Positions 51,877 through 61,176 of a DNA stretch of 64,000 bases are shown in pieces. The stretch's first letter is position 1. The number at the start of each line of letters is the position of its first letter. The stretch lies in NCBI RefSeq assembly GCF_015714715.1, contig NZ_WAHS01000002.1:186001-250000 (forward strand). The letters are read 5' to 3'. Position numbers and translations under genes: made by a program. The stretch is from Aestuariivirga litoralis (GTDB taxonomy: Bacteria; Pseudomonadota; Alphaproteobacteria; Rhizobiales; Aestuariivirgaceae). The notes under the pieces were generated by a model. It was not told the origin of the DNA and ran no database searches. It worked only from the letters and a program-made list of their open reading frames with translations.

Positions 51877-53376
51877 ATGTCTAATGTGATGGCTGACATG
51901 GATTCGAATCTCAAACCGCCCTCTGCCGCCATCACGCAGAGCCTCTGGCCTCTCGCTTTTTCAGCCTATCTGTGCTTCATGCTGGTCAGTGGCGGCACAT
52001 CTTTGCCCAGCGATACGGTGATTTATCTGCAATCGGCCTTGAGCCTTGCGGTTCTGGTAGCTGCTTTGTCGCAACTTGCCGCACGTGGTCTCCCTTCGAA
52101 ATTGGCCGTCTATGCAAGCTGGCTGGCCATTTTCAGCGCAGCCTTGCCGCTGCTGCAGCTCATTCCGCTGCCTCCTTCAGTCTGGAGCCAGCTTGCCACC
52201 CATCAAGTGGCCCTCAAGAACATCGCCTTGCTCGGTGCCGTCCCGTCTTTCATGCCTTTGAGCCTCGCACCTGAGCAAACAAGGCTTGATGCCATCGCTT
52301 TGCTTCCGGCGCTAGCCAGTTTTTTCGGCACACTCAGCATTCCCCTGCGCCGGATCCCGTCTGCCATTTGGGTCATCTTGGCCTGCGCGCTCGTCAGCCT
52401 GGTCTTGGCCTTGCTGCAAGTGGCACAGGGCGAGCTTTCGCCCTTCTATCTTTATGGTGCAGAGCCCGGCACCGGCACGGGCACTTTCAGCAACCGCAAC
52501 TTCTTCGCAGCCCAAGCCTATATCGCCCTGGTTTTTATCGGGGCTCTTGCCGCACACCTAAAGCAGAAATATCGCTGGCACGGCGGCCTCGTCGCACTTT
52601 TTGCAGCGGGAGGCATGGCGCTGCTGCTGGTCAGCCTGGCGCTTGCCGGTTCGCGCAGCGGCATCGTGCTTGCCATGCCGGCCATCGTCTTCGCCTTGCT
52701 CCTGCTGTACGGCGGCACAGCGGCCCTCAACCTCAAGACATCAGCGGTCACTCTTGTGGCCGTCATCGCCAGCCTCTTTGTCATCGGCCAGAGCAGCATG
52801 CTGGGCCTGTTGCGCCTGGCCAGCGGCGATCCCTTCTCCGATGCGCGTGCTGGTGTCGCGCGGGCTTCATTGTCACTGCTGAAAAACACGCTGCCGCTGG
52901 GTTCGGGTTTCGGTAGTTTTGTGCCGCTCTATCAAATGATCGAAACGCCAGCGATGCTGCAATCGCAATTCATCAATCACGTGCACAATGACTGGCTTGA
53001 ATTGGCCATCGAAGGCGGCGCACCAGCGCTCCTCCTAGAAGCGTTCTTTGTGATCTTCATGGTCTTCGGCATCATCCGCGTCTGGCGTTATGGCCGTGGC
53101 GGCACCACCGCCATTTTCCAGCGCGCAGCTTCACTCGCACTGCCTTTGCTGCTGCTGCACGCGCTGGTCGATTTTCCGCTGCGCACCCCGGCCTTGCTCA
53201 GCCTCTTTGCCTTTTGTGTAGCATTGCTCACCCTGCCGCCCGATGTGGCCCCGCCGATGACGAAGCCAAATCGCACCCGCACCGGTTCAAAAACGCCGCC
53301 CAAACCGGGCCATACACCAGCAACACCCGCACCCTTCCGCCGGCCAGACGCGCCCTTCGGTCCCAAGTCACGCTGA
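51877..53376 (+). CDS. O-antigen ligase/Wzy-type polymerase family protein
   Basis: This up to 499-residue membrane protein has about 10-12 hydrophobic helices and the Wzy_C/O-antigen ligase signature: GTFSNRNFFAAQAYIALVF, then LAGSRSGIVLA and a periplasmic HVHNDWLELAIEGG with the conserved HxHN-like motif. It would polymerise repeat units or join glycan to a carrier. A proline- and arginine-rich tail of about 40 residues follows the last helix. The start is uncertain: ATGs at 51877, 51889 and 51898 lack a Shine-Dalgarno. Confidence 0.85.
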   Translation: MSNVMADMDSNLKPPSAAITQSLWPLAFSAYLCFMLVSGGTSLPSDTVIYLQSALSLAVLVAALSQLAARGLPSKLAVYASWLAIFSAALPLLQLIPLPPSVWSQLATHQVALKNIALLGAVPSFMPLSLAPEQTRLDAIALLPALASFFGTLSIPLRRIPSAIWVILACALVSLVLALLQVAQGELSPFYLYGAEPGTGTGTFSNRNFFAAQAYIALVFIGALAAHLKQKYRWHGGLVALFAAGGMALLLVSLALAGSRSGIVLAMPAIVFALLLLYGGTAALNLKTSAVTLVAVIASLFVIGQSSMLGLLRLASGDPFSDARAGVARASLSLLKNTLPLGSGFGSFVPLYQMIETPAMLQSQFINHVHNDWLELAIEGGAPALLLEAFFVIFMVFGIIRVWRYGRGGTTAIFQRAASLALPLLLLHALVDFPLRTPALLSLFAFCVALLTLPPDVAPPMTKPNRTRTGSKTPPKPGHTPATPAPFRRPDAPFGPKSR

Positions 53377-53426
53377 CCCTGCCTCAGGGTTGCGCGCGCG
53401 TCTGAAAAGAGAGCCCAAAACCCACC

Positions 53427-53446
53427 CCGTTAACTAAGGTTAACGG
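53427..53446. promoter_or_regulatory. inverted repeat upstream of the Wzc-like gene
   Basis: CCGTTAAC-TAAG-GTTAACGG, a perfect 8-bp inverted repeat with a 4-base spacer, lies about 100 bases before the start codon in the 167-base gap. It contains TTAA-N6-TTAA, close to but one base shorter than the CtrA spacing. Probably an operator. Confidence 0.45.
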
Positions 53447-53543
53447 CCCCCCGCGATAGAAGTAGGTCTGTGATTCTGCCGCGCATTTGCCGCGGCTCTC
53501 CCGTTTGTTGCATTCGCGTTCAAGTCAGTGGCTGGAAAACGAA

Positions 53544-55832
53544 ATGGCACAAATGAACTCTCTCGGAAAAATGCCCGCCCCCGATCAACGGGCGTTAAGC
53601 GCCGATGCACAACAGGGAAGTGCGCTTGACTATCTGCGCGAGATGCAGGTTCACGCCAACACCAATTATCCAGGCCAGGAACAACTGCAGGAATCTGCGG
53701 GCTTTGACCTGCAGAAATACTACCGCATCTTCAACAAGCACCGCCGCATGATCGCGGGCATCACCGGTGCCGCCGTCGTGGCCGCCGCTGTGATCACCTT
53801 TCTGATGACGCCCATCTACCGCGCCACCGCATCGATCCAGATTGATCGTGAAGCGATGAACGTCATGAAAGTTGATGGCCTGCAGCTCGATGACGCGCAG
53901 GTTGGCAGCATGGAATTCTACCAGACGCAGTATGAGCTTCTGGGCAGCCGCTCACTCGCTGGCCGCGTCGTCTCCTCCATGAGCCTGCTTAACGATCCGA
54001 CTTTCACCAAGCCCAAGAAGTCGCTGGTGGGATCCGTCATGGGCCTGCTTCATCTATCGGATTCTGACGCAGATGCCGATGGCGCCGCTGACACAAAATC
54101 CCGTCAGGTCACTGACCGGCTGTTGAAAGTGCTTTCGATTTCTCCGGTGCGCGGCTCCAAGATCGTAAAGATCAGCATTGATCATCCCAATCCCGCCACC
54201 GCGCAGAAATTGGCCAATGGTTACGCCGAAGCTTTCATCGCCGATAATCTGGACCGGCGCTATGATGCCACTTCTTACGCGCGCAAATTCCTCGAAGACC
54301 GTTTGCAGCAACTGAAGGTCAAGCTCGAGGATTCTGAAAAGCAGATGGTCAAATATGCCCAGGACCAGGGCATCATCAGCATTGACGATGGCAAGTCCCT
54401 GTCGTCTTCTGATCTCGAAGCGATCAATGGCAAGCTGGGCGACATCCGCACCGAACGCATCAAGAAGGAACTGCTGTGGAAGCAGGCGCAAGCAACCGAC
54501 GGCATCGGCCTCAAGGAAATTCTCGACAGCCCCGCCATTCAGGAAAACCTGAAGCAGAAAGCCCAGCTGGAAAGCGAATATCAGGAAAAACTCTCCACCT
54601 TCAAACCCGCCTTCCCGGCCATGCTGGAACTGAAAAGCCGCATCAAGGAACTGGACCGTCAGATCGGCAACGCCGCCAGCGCCATCAAGCAATCCATCGA
54701 AGCCTCCTATCTGGCCTCTAAGGGCGAGGAAGAACGCCTGCAGGCCCAACTCGATGCCAGCAAGAACGAAGTGGTGGACCAGCGCAACCGCTCCATCCAA
54801 TACAACATCCTGAAGCGCGAAGTGGATACTAACCGCGCACTCTATGATGGCCTGTTGCAGCGCTACAAGGAAATCGGCGTGGCCGGCGGCATCGGTACCA
54901 ACAATGTCTCGGTGGTGGACCGCGCCACCCAGCCGAAAGACCCGCGCTCACCCGTGCTCTGGCTCAACATCGCCATTGCGGCCTTGGGCGGCCTCGTTCT
55001 CGGCGGCCTGATCGCATTAGGCCTCGATCACCTCGATGACAGCTTCAAGTCACCGGAAGATCTGGAACGTGAACTGGGCATCGCGGTCATCGGTATTGTG
55101 CCCACGCCCGGCCCCGGCTCGTCCATCGAACAGGAAATGGCTGACCCGCGCTCCGGCATGGCGGAAGCCTACCGCAGCTTGCGCACCGGCCTGCAATTCT
55201 CCACCAGCGAAGGCCTGCCCCGCACGCTGCTGATGACGTCAAGCAAGCCTTCGGAAGGCAAGACCACCACGTCGATCAACATTGCTGAAGCTTTGTCTCA
55301 TATCGGCCTCAGCGTGCTGCTGATCGATGCCGATCTGCGCAACGCCTCGGTGCACAAGCGCCTCGGCATTTCGAATGAAATGGGTCTCACCAATTACCTC
55401 ACCGGCAACAAACCACCCGAGGAAGTTGTGCAAGCCACCGCCAATGAAAAGCTGGTGATCATGACATCGGGCATGCTGCCGCCCAATCCGGCAGAGCTGC
55501 TCATCGGGCCGAAATTCCCCGCGCTGCTCACGCTCGCCGCCGAATCCTTTGATGTGGTGATCGTCGATGGCCCACCGGTCATGGGCCTTGCCGATGCGCC
55601 GATCATTTCCAACATGATGCAGGCCACGCTGATGGTGGTGGCCGCCAATGAAACCACACGCGATACCGCCAAGACGGCGCTGCGCCGCCTCGGCCAGGCA
55701 CGCGCCAATGTCATCGGCGCGATCCTGAACAAGTTTGATCTGAAGCATTCCGGTTATGGCTATGGCTACGGCGAATATGGCTATTACGGCTATGGCAACG
55801 ACACGCCGCAGCTCACCGAAAGCGAGGCATGA
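53544..55832 (+). CDS. polysaccharide co-polymerase/tyrosine autokinase (Wzc/ExoP type)
   Basis: This 762-residue protein has an N-terminal chain-length (Wzz) domain between two membrane helices (about 75-96 and 472-493), a coiled coil between, and a C-terminal BY-kinase domain with Walker A SSKPSEGKTTT (about 568), Walker A' LLIDADLRN and Walker B VIVDGPPVMG. The tail has a Tyr cluster (GYGYGYGEYGYYGYG, about 737-751) for autophosphorylation. It sets chain length and drives export of the polysaccharide. The ATG at 53544 has GGAA upstream; an earlier TTG-type start is less likely. Confidence 0.93.
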   Translation: MAQMNSLGKMPAPDQRALSADAQQGSALDYLREMQVHANTNYPGQEQLQESAGFDLQKYYRIFNKHRRMIAGITGAAVVAAAVITFLMTPIYRATASIQIDREAMNVMKVDGLQLDDAQVGSMEFYQTQYELLGSRSLAGRVVSSMSLLNDPTFTKPKKSLVGSVMGLLHLSDSDADADGAADTKSRQVTDRLLKVLSISPVRGSKIVKISIDHPNPATAQKLANGYAEAFIADNLDRRYDATSYARKFLEDRLQQLKVKLEDSEKQMVKYAQDQGIISIDDGKSLSSSDLEAINGKLGDIRTERIKKELLWKQAQATDGIGLKEILDSPAIQENLKQKAQLESEYQEKLSTFKPAFPAMLELKSRIKELDRQIGNAASAIKQSIEASYLASKGEEERLQAQLDASKNEVVDQRNRSIQYNILKREVDTNRALYDGLLQRYKEIGVAGGIGTNNVSVVDRATQPKDPRSPVLWLNIAIAALGGLVLGGLIALGLDHLDDSFKSPEDLERELGIAVIGIVPTPGPGSSIEQEMADPRSGMAEAYRSLRTGLQFSTSEGLPRTLLMTSSKPSEGKTTTSINIAEALSHIGLSVLLIDADLRNASVHKRLGISNEMGLTNYLTGNKPPEEVVQATANEKLVIMTSGMLPPNPAELLIGPKFPALLTLAAESFDVVIVDGPPVMGLADAPIISNMMQATLMVVAANETTRDTAKTALRRLGQARANVIGAILNKFDLKHSGYGYGYGEYGYYGYGNDTPQLTESEA

Positions 55833-55835
55833 TCC

Positions 55836-56513
55836 GTGTCGGCCACCTCCATTGATCTGGCCCTTGCGGCCTATCAACAGCCGGCGCGCCTGCGCCTGCT
55901 GCAGAGCCAGGCTGCCGGTCCCGATATTCTGATGCTGATCAAGATCGCCGCCGGCGATGCCGAAGCCACCACACATTGGGCAGCGCATTACGCCATCCCC
56001 GAAGCCACGCTGCTGGAAGCCTCGGTCTTCTACCTGCGCAGCATGATCGCCGCTGCGGGTTCCGATCCATACAAATTATTGTGCCTCAAGCCCGGCGCGA
56101 CGTTGGAAGATGTAAACATCCACAAACGCTGGCTCTTGCGCTGGTTGCATCCGGACCGCAATGGCAGCGCCTGGGAATCGGGTCTTTTCACCCGCGTCGC
56201 CACGGCGGCCCGCACGCTGGAAAGGCATTTGAAAACTGAGCCCGGTGCTGCTCCCATCGTAACCACCAGCGTTGAGCGCAAGCCGGTCTTCGATCACAAA
56301 CGCGCGCGCTTCACCCACATGCAGCGCATGCAGCAGCGAAGCACTGCGCGCCACACGGCGGATTTTCCCGTCACGAAGCCAAAGAAGCGTTTGCGCTTCG
56401 CCACTATAGCCACCATCGCGGTGATCGGGTCGATCGGCCTGTTCACCATCAGCCGCCTCAGCCTCGGCGCGCATGGCGACTTCACCTTCGCCAACATTCT
56501 GTGGCGCGGTTGA
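55836..56513 (+). CDS. membrane-anchored J-domain protein in polysaccharide locus
   Basis: This 225-residue protein has a J-domain-like segment (about 76-131) with DPYKLLCLKPGATLEDVNI and the HPD motif at 105-107 in WLHPDRNG. One membrane helix lies near the C-terminus (about 186-203), following a basic stretch (KPKKRLR). J-domains stimulate Hsp70 ATPase, so this may recruit DnaK to the membrane near the polysaccharide machinery. It begins 3 bases after the Wzc-like gene and is 1 base from the next gene. The start is GTG. Substrate unknown. Confidence 0.7.
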   Translation: MSATSIDLALAAYQQPARLRLLQSQAAGPDILMLIKIAAGDAEATTHWAAHYAIPEATLLEASVFYLRSMIAAAGSDPYKLLCLKPGATLEDVNIHKRWLLRWLHPDRNGSAWESGLFTRVATAARTLERHLKTEPGAAPIVTTSVERKPVFDHKRARFTHMQRMQQRSTARHTADFPVTKPKKRLRFATIATIAVIGSIGLFTISRLSLGAHGDFTFANILWRG

Positions 56514-56514
56514 C

Positions 56515-57735
56515 ATGAGCGCGCGCACACAAACGTCCCGCTTATCCAATCTTCTGCCGGTCAGCATGGCCGCTGCAACCACGCTGGCACTCGCCGCCAC
56601 GCTGGCGCTCGGCCCGCTGCGCGCCGACCGCACCTTGACAGATCCCGTTCTCATGGAGGCCGATCCTGTCGGCGCCCTCAAAGCCCTCACGCCGGATCAA
56701 GTCGCCCAACTCACATTGCGCGAAAAGCAGCGCCTGCTGGCCGAGCCGCTTGATCTCCTCGCACTCTCCAATCTCACAGTGCTGAATGATCTCGCCGGCA
56801 ACGCCGCTGCATCCAAAGCCATTTCGCTGGAAGCGGCTAGCCGTTCACAGCGCGATTCCGTCACCCAGCTCAGCGCCATCACCAGCTATCTGAACGCCAA
56901 GGACTATAAGAACGCCTTCACCCATCTGGATGGTCTTTTCACCAGCCGCCCCGACATGGCGGAAAAAATGTTCAGCAGCTTGCCCGCATTGTTGAACGAC
57001 CAGAAGGCCGTTGCTGCACTGGCCGACATCCTGAACCGTCAGCCACCCTGGCGCGCCGCTTTCACCTCATGGCTGATCCAGAACGATACCAGCGGTGAAA
57101 CCGCCTTCGCTCTGTTCAATGCCTTGCGCAAGGTAGACGGCACTGTTGAACCCTCCGAGACGCGCGCTTTCGTCACCCGGCAATTCACCCAGGAAAATTA
57201 CGACAAGGCCTACTTCTACTGGCTGGATGGTCTGTCACAGAACGAGCTTCTGAAGCTCGGCAACATTTTCGACGGCAGCTTCACGCTGGAACCGCACAAC
57301 CAGTATTTTGGCTGGAACATCCTTCCACTGCCCAATGCCGAAATCACTTTGGTGCCGCGCAATGATCCGCAGAAATCCAACGCCCTGCATCTGACCTTCT
57401 ACAACAACACACAAAGTTTCGAGCACGTCTATCAGGTGCTCCATCTGCGCCCAGGCAATTACACGCTCGCAGGCGAATGGTCTTCCAGCCGCTTGACCAG
57501 TCCCGCTGGCCTGACCTGGACAATTTCCTGCCTCGAAAGCACCACACAGATTGCGGCCACCCAGAGCTTCAACAGCGCATCACCGCATACCGGCTTCTCT
57601 CAAGCTGTTACCGTTCTGCCTGATGCCTGCAACTTCCAAATTCTGCGCCTCGTCAACGCCAGCAGCGCGGCACTGGATGCCAAGATCGACGGCGACCTTG
57701 AATTCAGCAACCTGACCATCGCGGAGCAGAATTAG
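56515..57735 (+). CDS. exported or membrane-anchored protein of unknown function
   Basis: This 406-residue protein has one N-terminal hydrophobic stretch (about 14-34, signal or anchor), a helical region (about 60-250) with TPR-like pairs such as YLNAKDYKNAFTHLDGL and a C-terminal beta-rich domain (about 270-400) that looks like a carbohydrate-binding jelly roll, with LRPGNYTLAGEWSS. The combination suggests a periplasmic partner in glycan assembly. It has no named family that I recognise. It starts 1 base after the previous stop. Confidence 0.65.
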   Translation: MSARTQTSRLSNLLPVSMAAATTLALAATLALGPLRADRTLTDPVLMEADPVGALKALTPDQVAQLTLREKQRLLAEPLDLLALSNLTVLNDLAGNAAASKAISLEAASRSQRDSVTQLSAITSYLNAKDYKNAFTHLDGLFTSRPDMAEKMFSSLPALLNDQKAVAALADILNRQPPWRAAFTSWLIQNDTSGETAFALFNALRKVDGTVEPSETRAFVTRQFTQENYDKAYFYWLDGLSQNELLKLGNIFDGSFTLEPHNQYFGWNILPLPNAEITLVPRNDPQKSNALHLTFYNNTQSFEHVYQVLHLRPGNYTLAGEWSSSRLTSPAGLTWTISCLESTTQIAATQSFNSASPHTGFSQAVTVLPDACNFQILRLVNASSAALDAKIDGDLEFSNLTIAEQN

Positions 57736-58764
57736 ATGCTCGCCACGCTGCTCAGTAAAGACAAAGGCCCCTGGCTGGTCACCGGTGGGGCGGGCTTCAT
57801 TGGTTCCAACATCATCGAAACCCTGCTGGCTCATAGCCAAAGCGTGCGTTGCCTCGACGATTTCTCCACCGGCTACCGTGACAATCTCGATGCTGTGGTG
57901 AACAAGCTGGGCCTCGCCGCCGAGCAAAAACTCGAAATCATCGACGGTGATATTCGCGACTACGCCACCTGCCACAAGGCGGCGCAGGGCATCACCCATG
58001 TGCTGCATCAGGCCGGCCTCGGCTCGGTGCCACGCTCGCTGAAAGATCCGGTCGCCACCAATAGCGTCAACATCACCGGCTTCCTCAACGTACTGGAATC
58101 GGCACGCCTCGCCAAGGTGCAAAGCTTCACTTACGCCGCCTCCAGCTCAACCTATGGCGATGAACCGAACCTGCCGAAGATTGAAAGCCGCATCGGCAAA
58201 CCGCTCTCGCCTTACGCTGTCACCAAATATGTGAATGAGCTTTACGCACAAAACTACGCGCTGGTCTACGGCTTCAGATGCATCGGCCTCAGATATTTCA
58301 ATGTGTTTGGGCCAAGGCAGGATCCCGATGGTGCATACGCCGCCGTCATTCCGAAATGGATTCTCGCGATGATGAAGGGTGAGCCCATCACCATCAATGG
58401 CGATGGTGAAACCAGCCGCGACTTCTCCTTCGTCGCCAATGCCGTGCAGGCCAATATTCTCGCCGCCACCGCGAAGGACGAAGCCAAGGCTGAAGTATAC
58501 AACATGGCAGTGGGTGGCCGTACAACGCTCAACCAGCTTTTCACCACACTGAAGGAAGAGCTTCACAAGATCGGCATCATTTATACACGTGATCCGGTCT
58601 ATGCCGACTTCCGCGCCGGCGATGTGCGCCATAGCCAGGCCGATGTCAGCAAAGCACAGACGCTACTGGGCTATGCGCCCACTCACAATTTGCAAACAGG
58701 AATCAAGGAGGCCCTGCCGTCCTATGTTGAATACTTTTCAAAACAAAACACACGCAGCCATTAG
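57736..58764 (+). CDS. UDP-N-acetylhexosamine 4-epimerase (WbpP/TviC type)
   Basis: This 342-residue SDR enzyme has the NAD motif GGAGFIG (17-23), the catalytic Ser (SSSTY, 136-140) and YAVTK (Y160, K164). Around these the sequence closely follows WbpP/Tvi[40 protein letters not shown] and [11 protein letters not shown]. The family interconverts UDP-GlcNAc(A) and UDP-GalNAc(A). The start directly follows the preceding stop. Confidence 0.9.
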   Translation: MLATLLSKDKGPWLVTGGAGFIGSNIIETLLAHSQSVRCLDDFSTGYRDNLDAVVNKLGLAAEQKLEIIDGDIRDYATCHKAAQGITHVLHQAGLGSVPRSLKDPVATNSVNITGFLNVLESARLAKVQSFTYAASSSTYGDEPNLPKIESRIGKPLSPYAVTKYVNELYAQNYALVYGFRCIGLRYFNVFGPRQDPDGAYAAVIPKWILAMMKGEPITINGDGETSRDFSFVANAVQANILAATAKDEAKAEVYNMAVGGRTTLNQLFTTLKEELHKIGIIYTRDPVYADFRAGDVRHSQADVSKAQTLLGYAPTHNLQTGIKEALPSYVEYFSKQNTRSH

Positions 58765-60061
58765 GCCATCGACCGAGTACGTCACGGCGGAAAAAATCGC
58801 CGTTGTGGGTTTGGGCTATGTCGGTCTTCCCGTCGCAGTCGCGGCCGCCGCAAAATTTCCCGGCGCCATCGGCTTCGATATTTCAACGCGCCGCATCGAC
58901 GCATTGTTGAAAGGCGAGGACGCCACTGGCGAGATCGAGCCTGAGCGTTTGAAAGCGAGCGGCCTCACCTTCAGCACCATGCCGGACGCGATGAAGGGCT
59001 GCACCTTCTTCATCGTCACTGTTCCTACGCCGATCGACAATCAGAACCGCCCAGACCTCTCGCCCCTCGACAAGGCCTGCGAACTGGTCGGCCCCGCGCT
59101 CACGCCGGGCAGCATTGTGGTGTTTGAATCCACCGTCTATCCTGGTGTCACCGAAGATTACTGTGCGCCCCGTTTGGAAAAGTATTCCGGTCTCAAGCGC
59201 GGCAGCGGCTTCAAGCTCGGCTATTCGCCTGAACGCATCAATCCCGGCGACAAGGAACACCGTTTCGAAAAAATCCTGAAAGTGATTTCCGCTGAAGACG
59301 CAGAATCCCTCGCCCGCGTGCGCCATGTCTATGGTTCGATCGTTGAAGCCGGGCTCTTTGAGGCCAGTTCCATCAAGGTCGCCGAAGCCGCCAAGGTGCT
59401 GGAGAACACCCAGCGCGATCTCAACATCGCCTTGATGAATGAATTGTCGCTGATCCTGGACCGCATGGGCATCAGCACGCGCGAAGTGCTGGCAGCCGCA
59501 GGCACCAAATGGAACTTCCTGAAATTTTCGCCGGGTCTTGTGGGCGGTCATTGCATCGGCGTTGATCCCTACTACCTTACCGCTGCCGCCGAAGGCCTGG
59601 GCTACCGGCCCGAAGTGATCCTTGCCGGCCGTCGCGTCAATGACGGCATGGGCGCTTTCATTGCTGAGAAATCCGTGAAGCTGATGCTGCAGCAAGGCCT
59701 CAACCCCAAAACCGCGAAAATCGGAATCTTCGGCGTCACCTTCAAGGAAAACGTGCCGGATATCCGCAATTCAAAAGTTTTCGACATCGTGCGCGAGTTC
59801 AAATCCTATGGCCTCACGCCGCTGCTGACTGATCCGCTGGCGCAATCCAGCCACACCATGCATGAATATGGCGAGGAAGTGAGCGAGGCCCATCTGCTCG
59901 ATGATCTGGATGTGCTGCTGTTCGCCGTGCCGCACCTTGAATATGCGGGTGATCTTGCGGGCCTGCAGAAAAAACTCAAACCCGGCGGCATTCTCGTCGA
60001 TGTGAAATCCGTCATCGCGCCATCCCAGCGCCGCAGCGATATCGTTTATTGGTCGCTGTGA
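58724..60061 (+). CDS. UDP-N-acetylhexosamine 6-dehydrogenase (WbpO/TviB type)
   Basis: This 445-residue NAD-dependent dehydrogenase has the GLGYVGLP dinucleotide motif near residue 28, VTVPTPID, and the catalytic Cys near 275 in [11 protein letters not shown], followed by [15 protein letters not shown]. It would oxidise UDP-HexNAc to the uronic acid. The chosen ATG overlaps the epimerase gene by 41 bases. Together with the epimerase this is the pair known from Vi antigen and B-band O-antigen synthesis. Confidence 0.9.
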   Translation: MLNTFQNKTHAAIRPSTEYVTAEKIAVVGLGYVGLPVAVAAAAKFPGAIGFDISTRRIDALLKGEDATGEIEPERLKASGLTFSTMPDAMKGCTFFIVTVPTPIDNQNRPDLSPLDKACELVGPALTPGSIVVFESTVYPGVTEDYCAPRLEKYSGLKRGSGFKLGYSPERINPGDKEHRFEKILKVISAEDAESLARVRHVYGSIVEAGLFEASSIKVAEAAKVLENTQRDLNIALMNELSLILDRMGISTREVLAAAGTKWNFLKFSPGLVGGHCIGVDPYYLTAAAEGLGYRPEVILAGRRVNDGMGAFIAEKSVKLMLQQGLNPKTAKIGIFGVTFKENVPDIRNSKVFDIVREFKSYGLTPLLTDPLAQSSHTMHEYGEEVSEAHLLDDLDVLLFAVPHLEYAGDLAGLQKKLKPGGILVDVKSVIAPSQRRSDIVYWSL

Positions 60062-61176
60062 ACGGCAAGAAAGTCATTCTTCTGGGGTCGCTGGCCGAAT
60101 CCCTGATCAATTTCCGCAAAGACCTGATCCTCGAACTGGTGAAGCGCGGCCACCGCGTCATCGCCGTCGCGCCAGATATGGAAGATGCCACAGCCGCAAG
60201 GCTGAAGGCGTTGGGCGTGGAGGGAAAGTGCGTGAGCTTCTCACGCACCGGTATGAACCCGTTTTCAGACCTGAAAGGCATCGCGCGGCTGCTGGCGTTT
60301 TTGCGCGCAGAAAAGCCTGATGCCCTCATCGCCTACACCGCCAAACCAGTCATCTATGGCCTGCTCGCCGCGCGCCTCTGCGGTCTCAAGCATGCAACAG
60401 CGATGATCACCGGTTTGGGCTTTGCTTTCACACCCGGCCCTGGCATTCGCCGCAAACTGGCGCGCGTGGCCGCCAGCGCGCTCTACCGCCTAGCCCTTCC
60501 CGGCGCCAGCCATGTCGTCTTCCAGAATGATGATGACTTATCGCTGTTCAAGGCCAATGGATTTCTGGACGAAACGCAAAAGCTCACCATCGTCAACGGC
60601 TCCGGCGTCAATCTCGATGATTTTGCTTCAGCGCCGCTGCCCGCGCCACCTCACTTCCTGATGATTGGTCGCCTGCTCGGTGCCAAGGGCGTGCGCGAAT
60701 ACGCCGAGGCCTCGAAGCAATTACGTGCCGCATATCCTGAGGCCACCACCAGTCTCGTTGGCTGGTTGGATGGCGGGCCTGATTCCGTTGCGCAGGCCGA
60801 GCTTGATCAGTGGTGCAAAGGCGGAATGAACTTTTTCGGTAAGATGAGCGATGTGCGCCCCGCGATCAAAAATGCCAATGTCGTAGTGCTGCCGTCCTAC
60901 CGTGAAGGCACGCCGCGCAGCGTGCTGGAAGGCATGGCCATGGGCCGCGCCATCATCACCACCGATGCCCCCGGCTGCCGTGGCACTGTCGCAGAGGGCG
61001 TGAACGGATTCAAGGTCGCACCGCGCGAAGTGGCACCACTGACGCAAGCGATGTTGAAACTCGCGCAAGACAAGAAGTTGCGCAGCACCATGGGCAAGGC
61101 CTCGCGCCAGCGCGTTGAAGCGCTCTATGAAAGCCACGCCGTCGCCATCGCAACAGCAGATGGATTAGGGTTCTAG
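60058..61176 (+). CDS. family 4 glycosyltransferase
   Basis: This 372-residue GT-B enzyme has an N-terminal Rossmann domain, with AYTAKPVIYGLLAARLCG and a glycine-rich GLGFAFTPGPGIRR loop, and a C-terminal GT4 domain with FLMIGRLLGAKGVREYAEA and LPSYREGTPRSVLEGMAMG, the donor-binding E-x7-E. It resembles PglA/WbnH enzymes that add HexNAc to a lipid-linked sugar. The GTG start overlaps the previous stop (GTGA). It converges with and overlaps the aminotransferase gene by four bases. Confidence 0.88.
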   Translation: MNGKKVILLGSLAESLINFRKDLILELVKRGHRVIAVAPDMEDATAARLKALGVEGKCVSFSRTGMNPFSDLKGIARLLAFLRAEKPDALIAYTAKPVIYGLLAARLCGLKHATAMITGLGFAFTPGPGIRRKLARVAASALYRLALPGASHVVFQNDDDLSLFKANGFLDETQKLTIVNGSGVNLDDFASAPLPAPPHFLMIGRLLGAKGVREYAEASKQLRAAYPEATTSLVGWLDGGPDSVAQAELDQWCKGGMNFFGKMSDVRPAIKNANVVVLPSYREGTPRSVLEGMAMGRAIITTDAPGCRGTVAEGVNGFKVAPREVAPLTQAMLKLAQDKKLRSTMGKASRQRVEALYESHAVAIATADGLGF

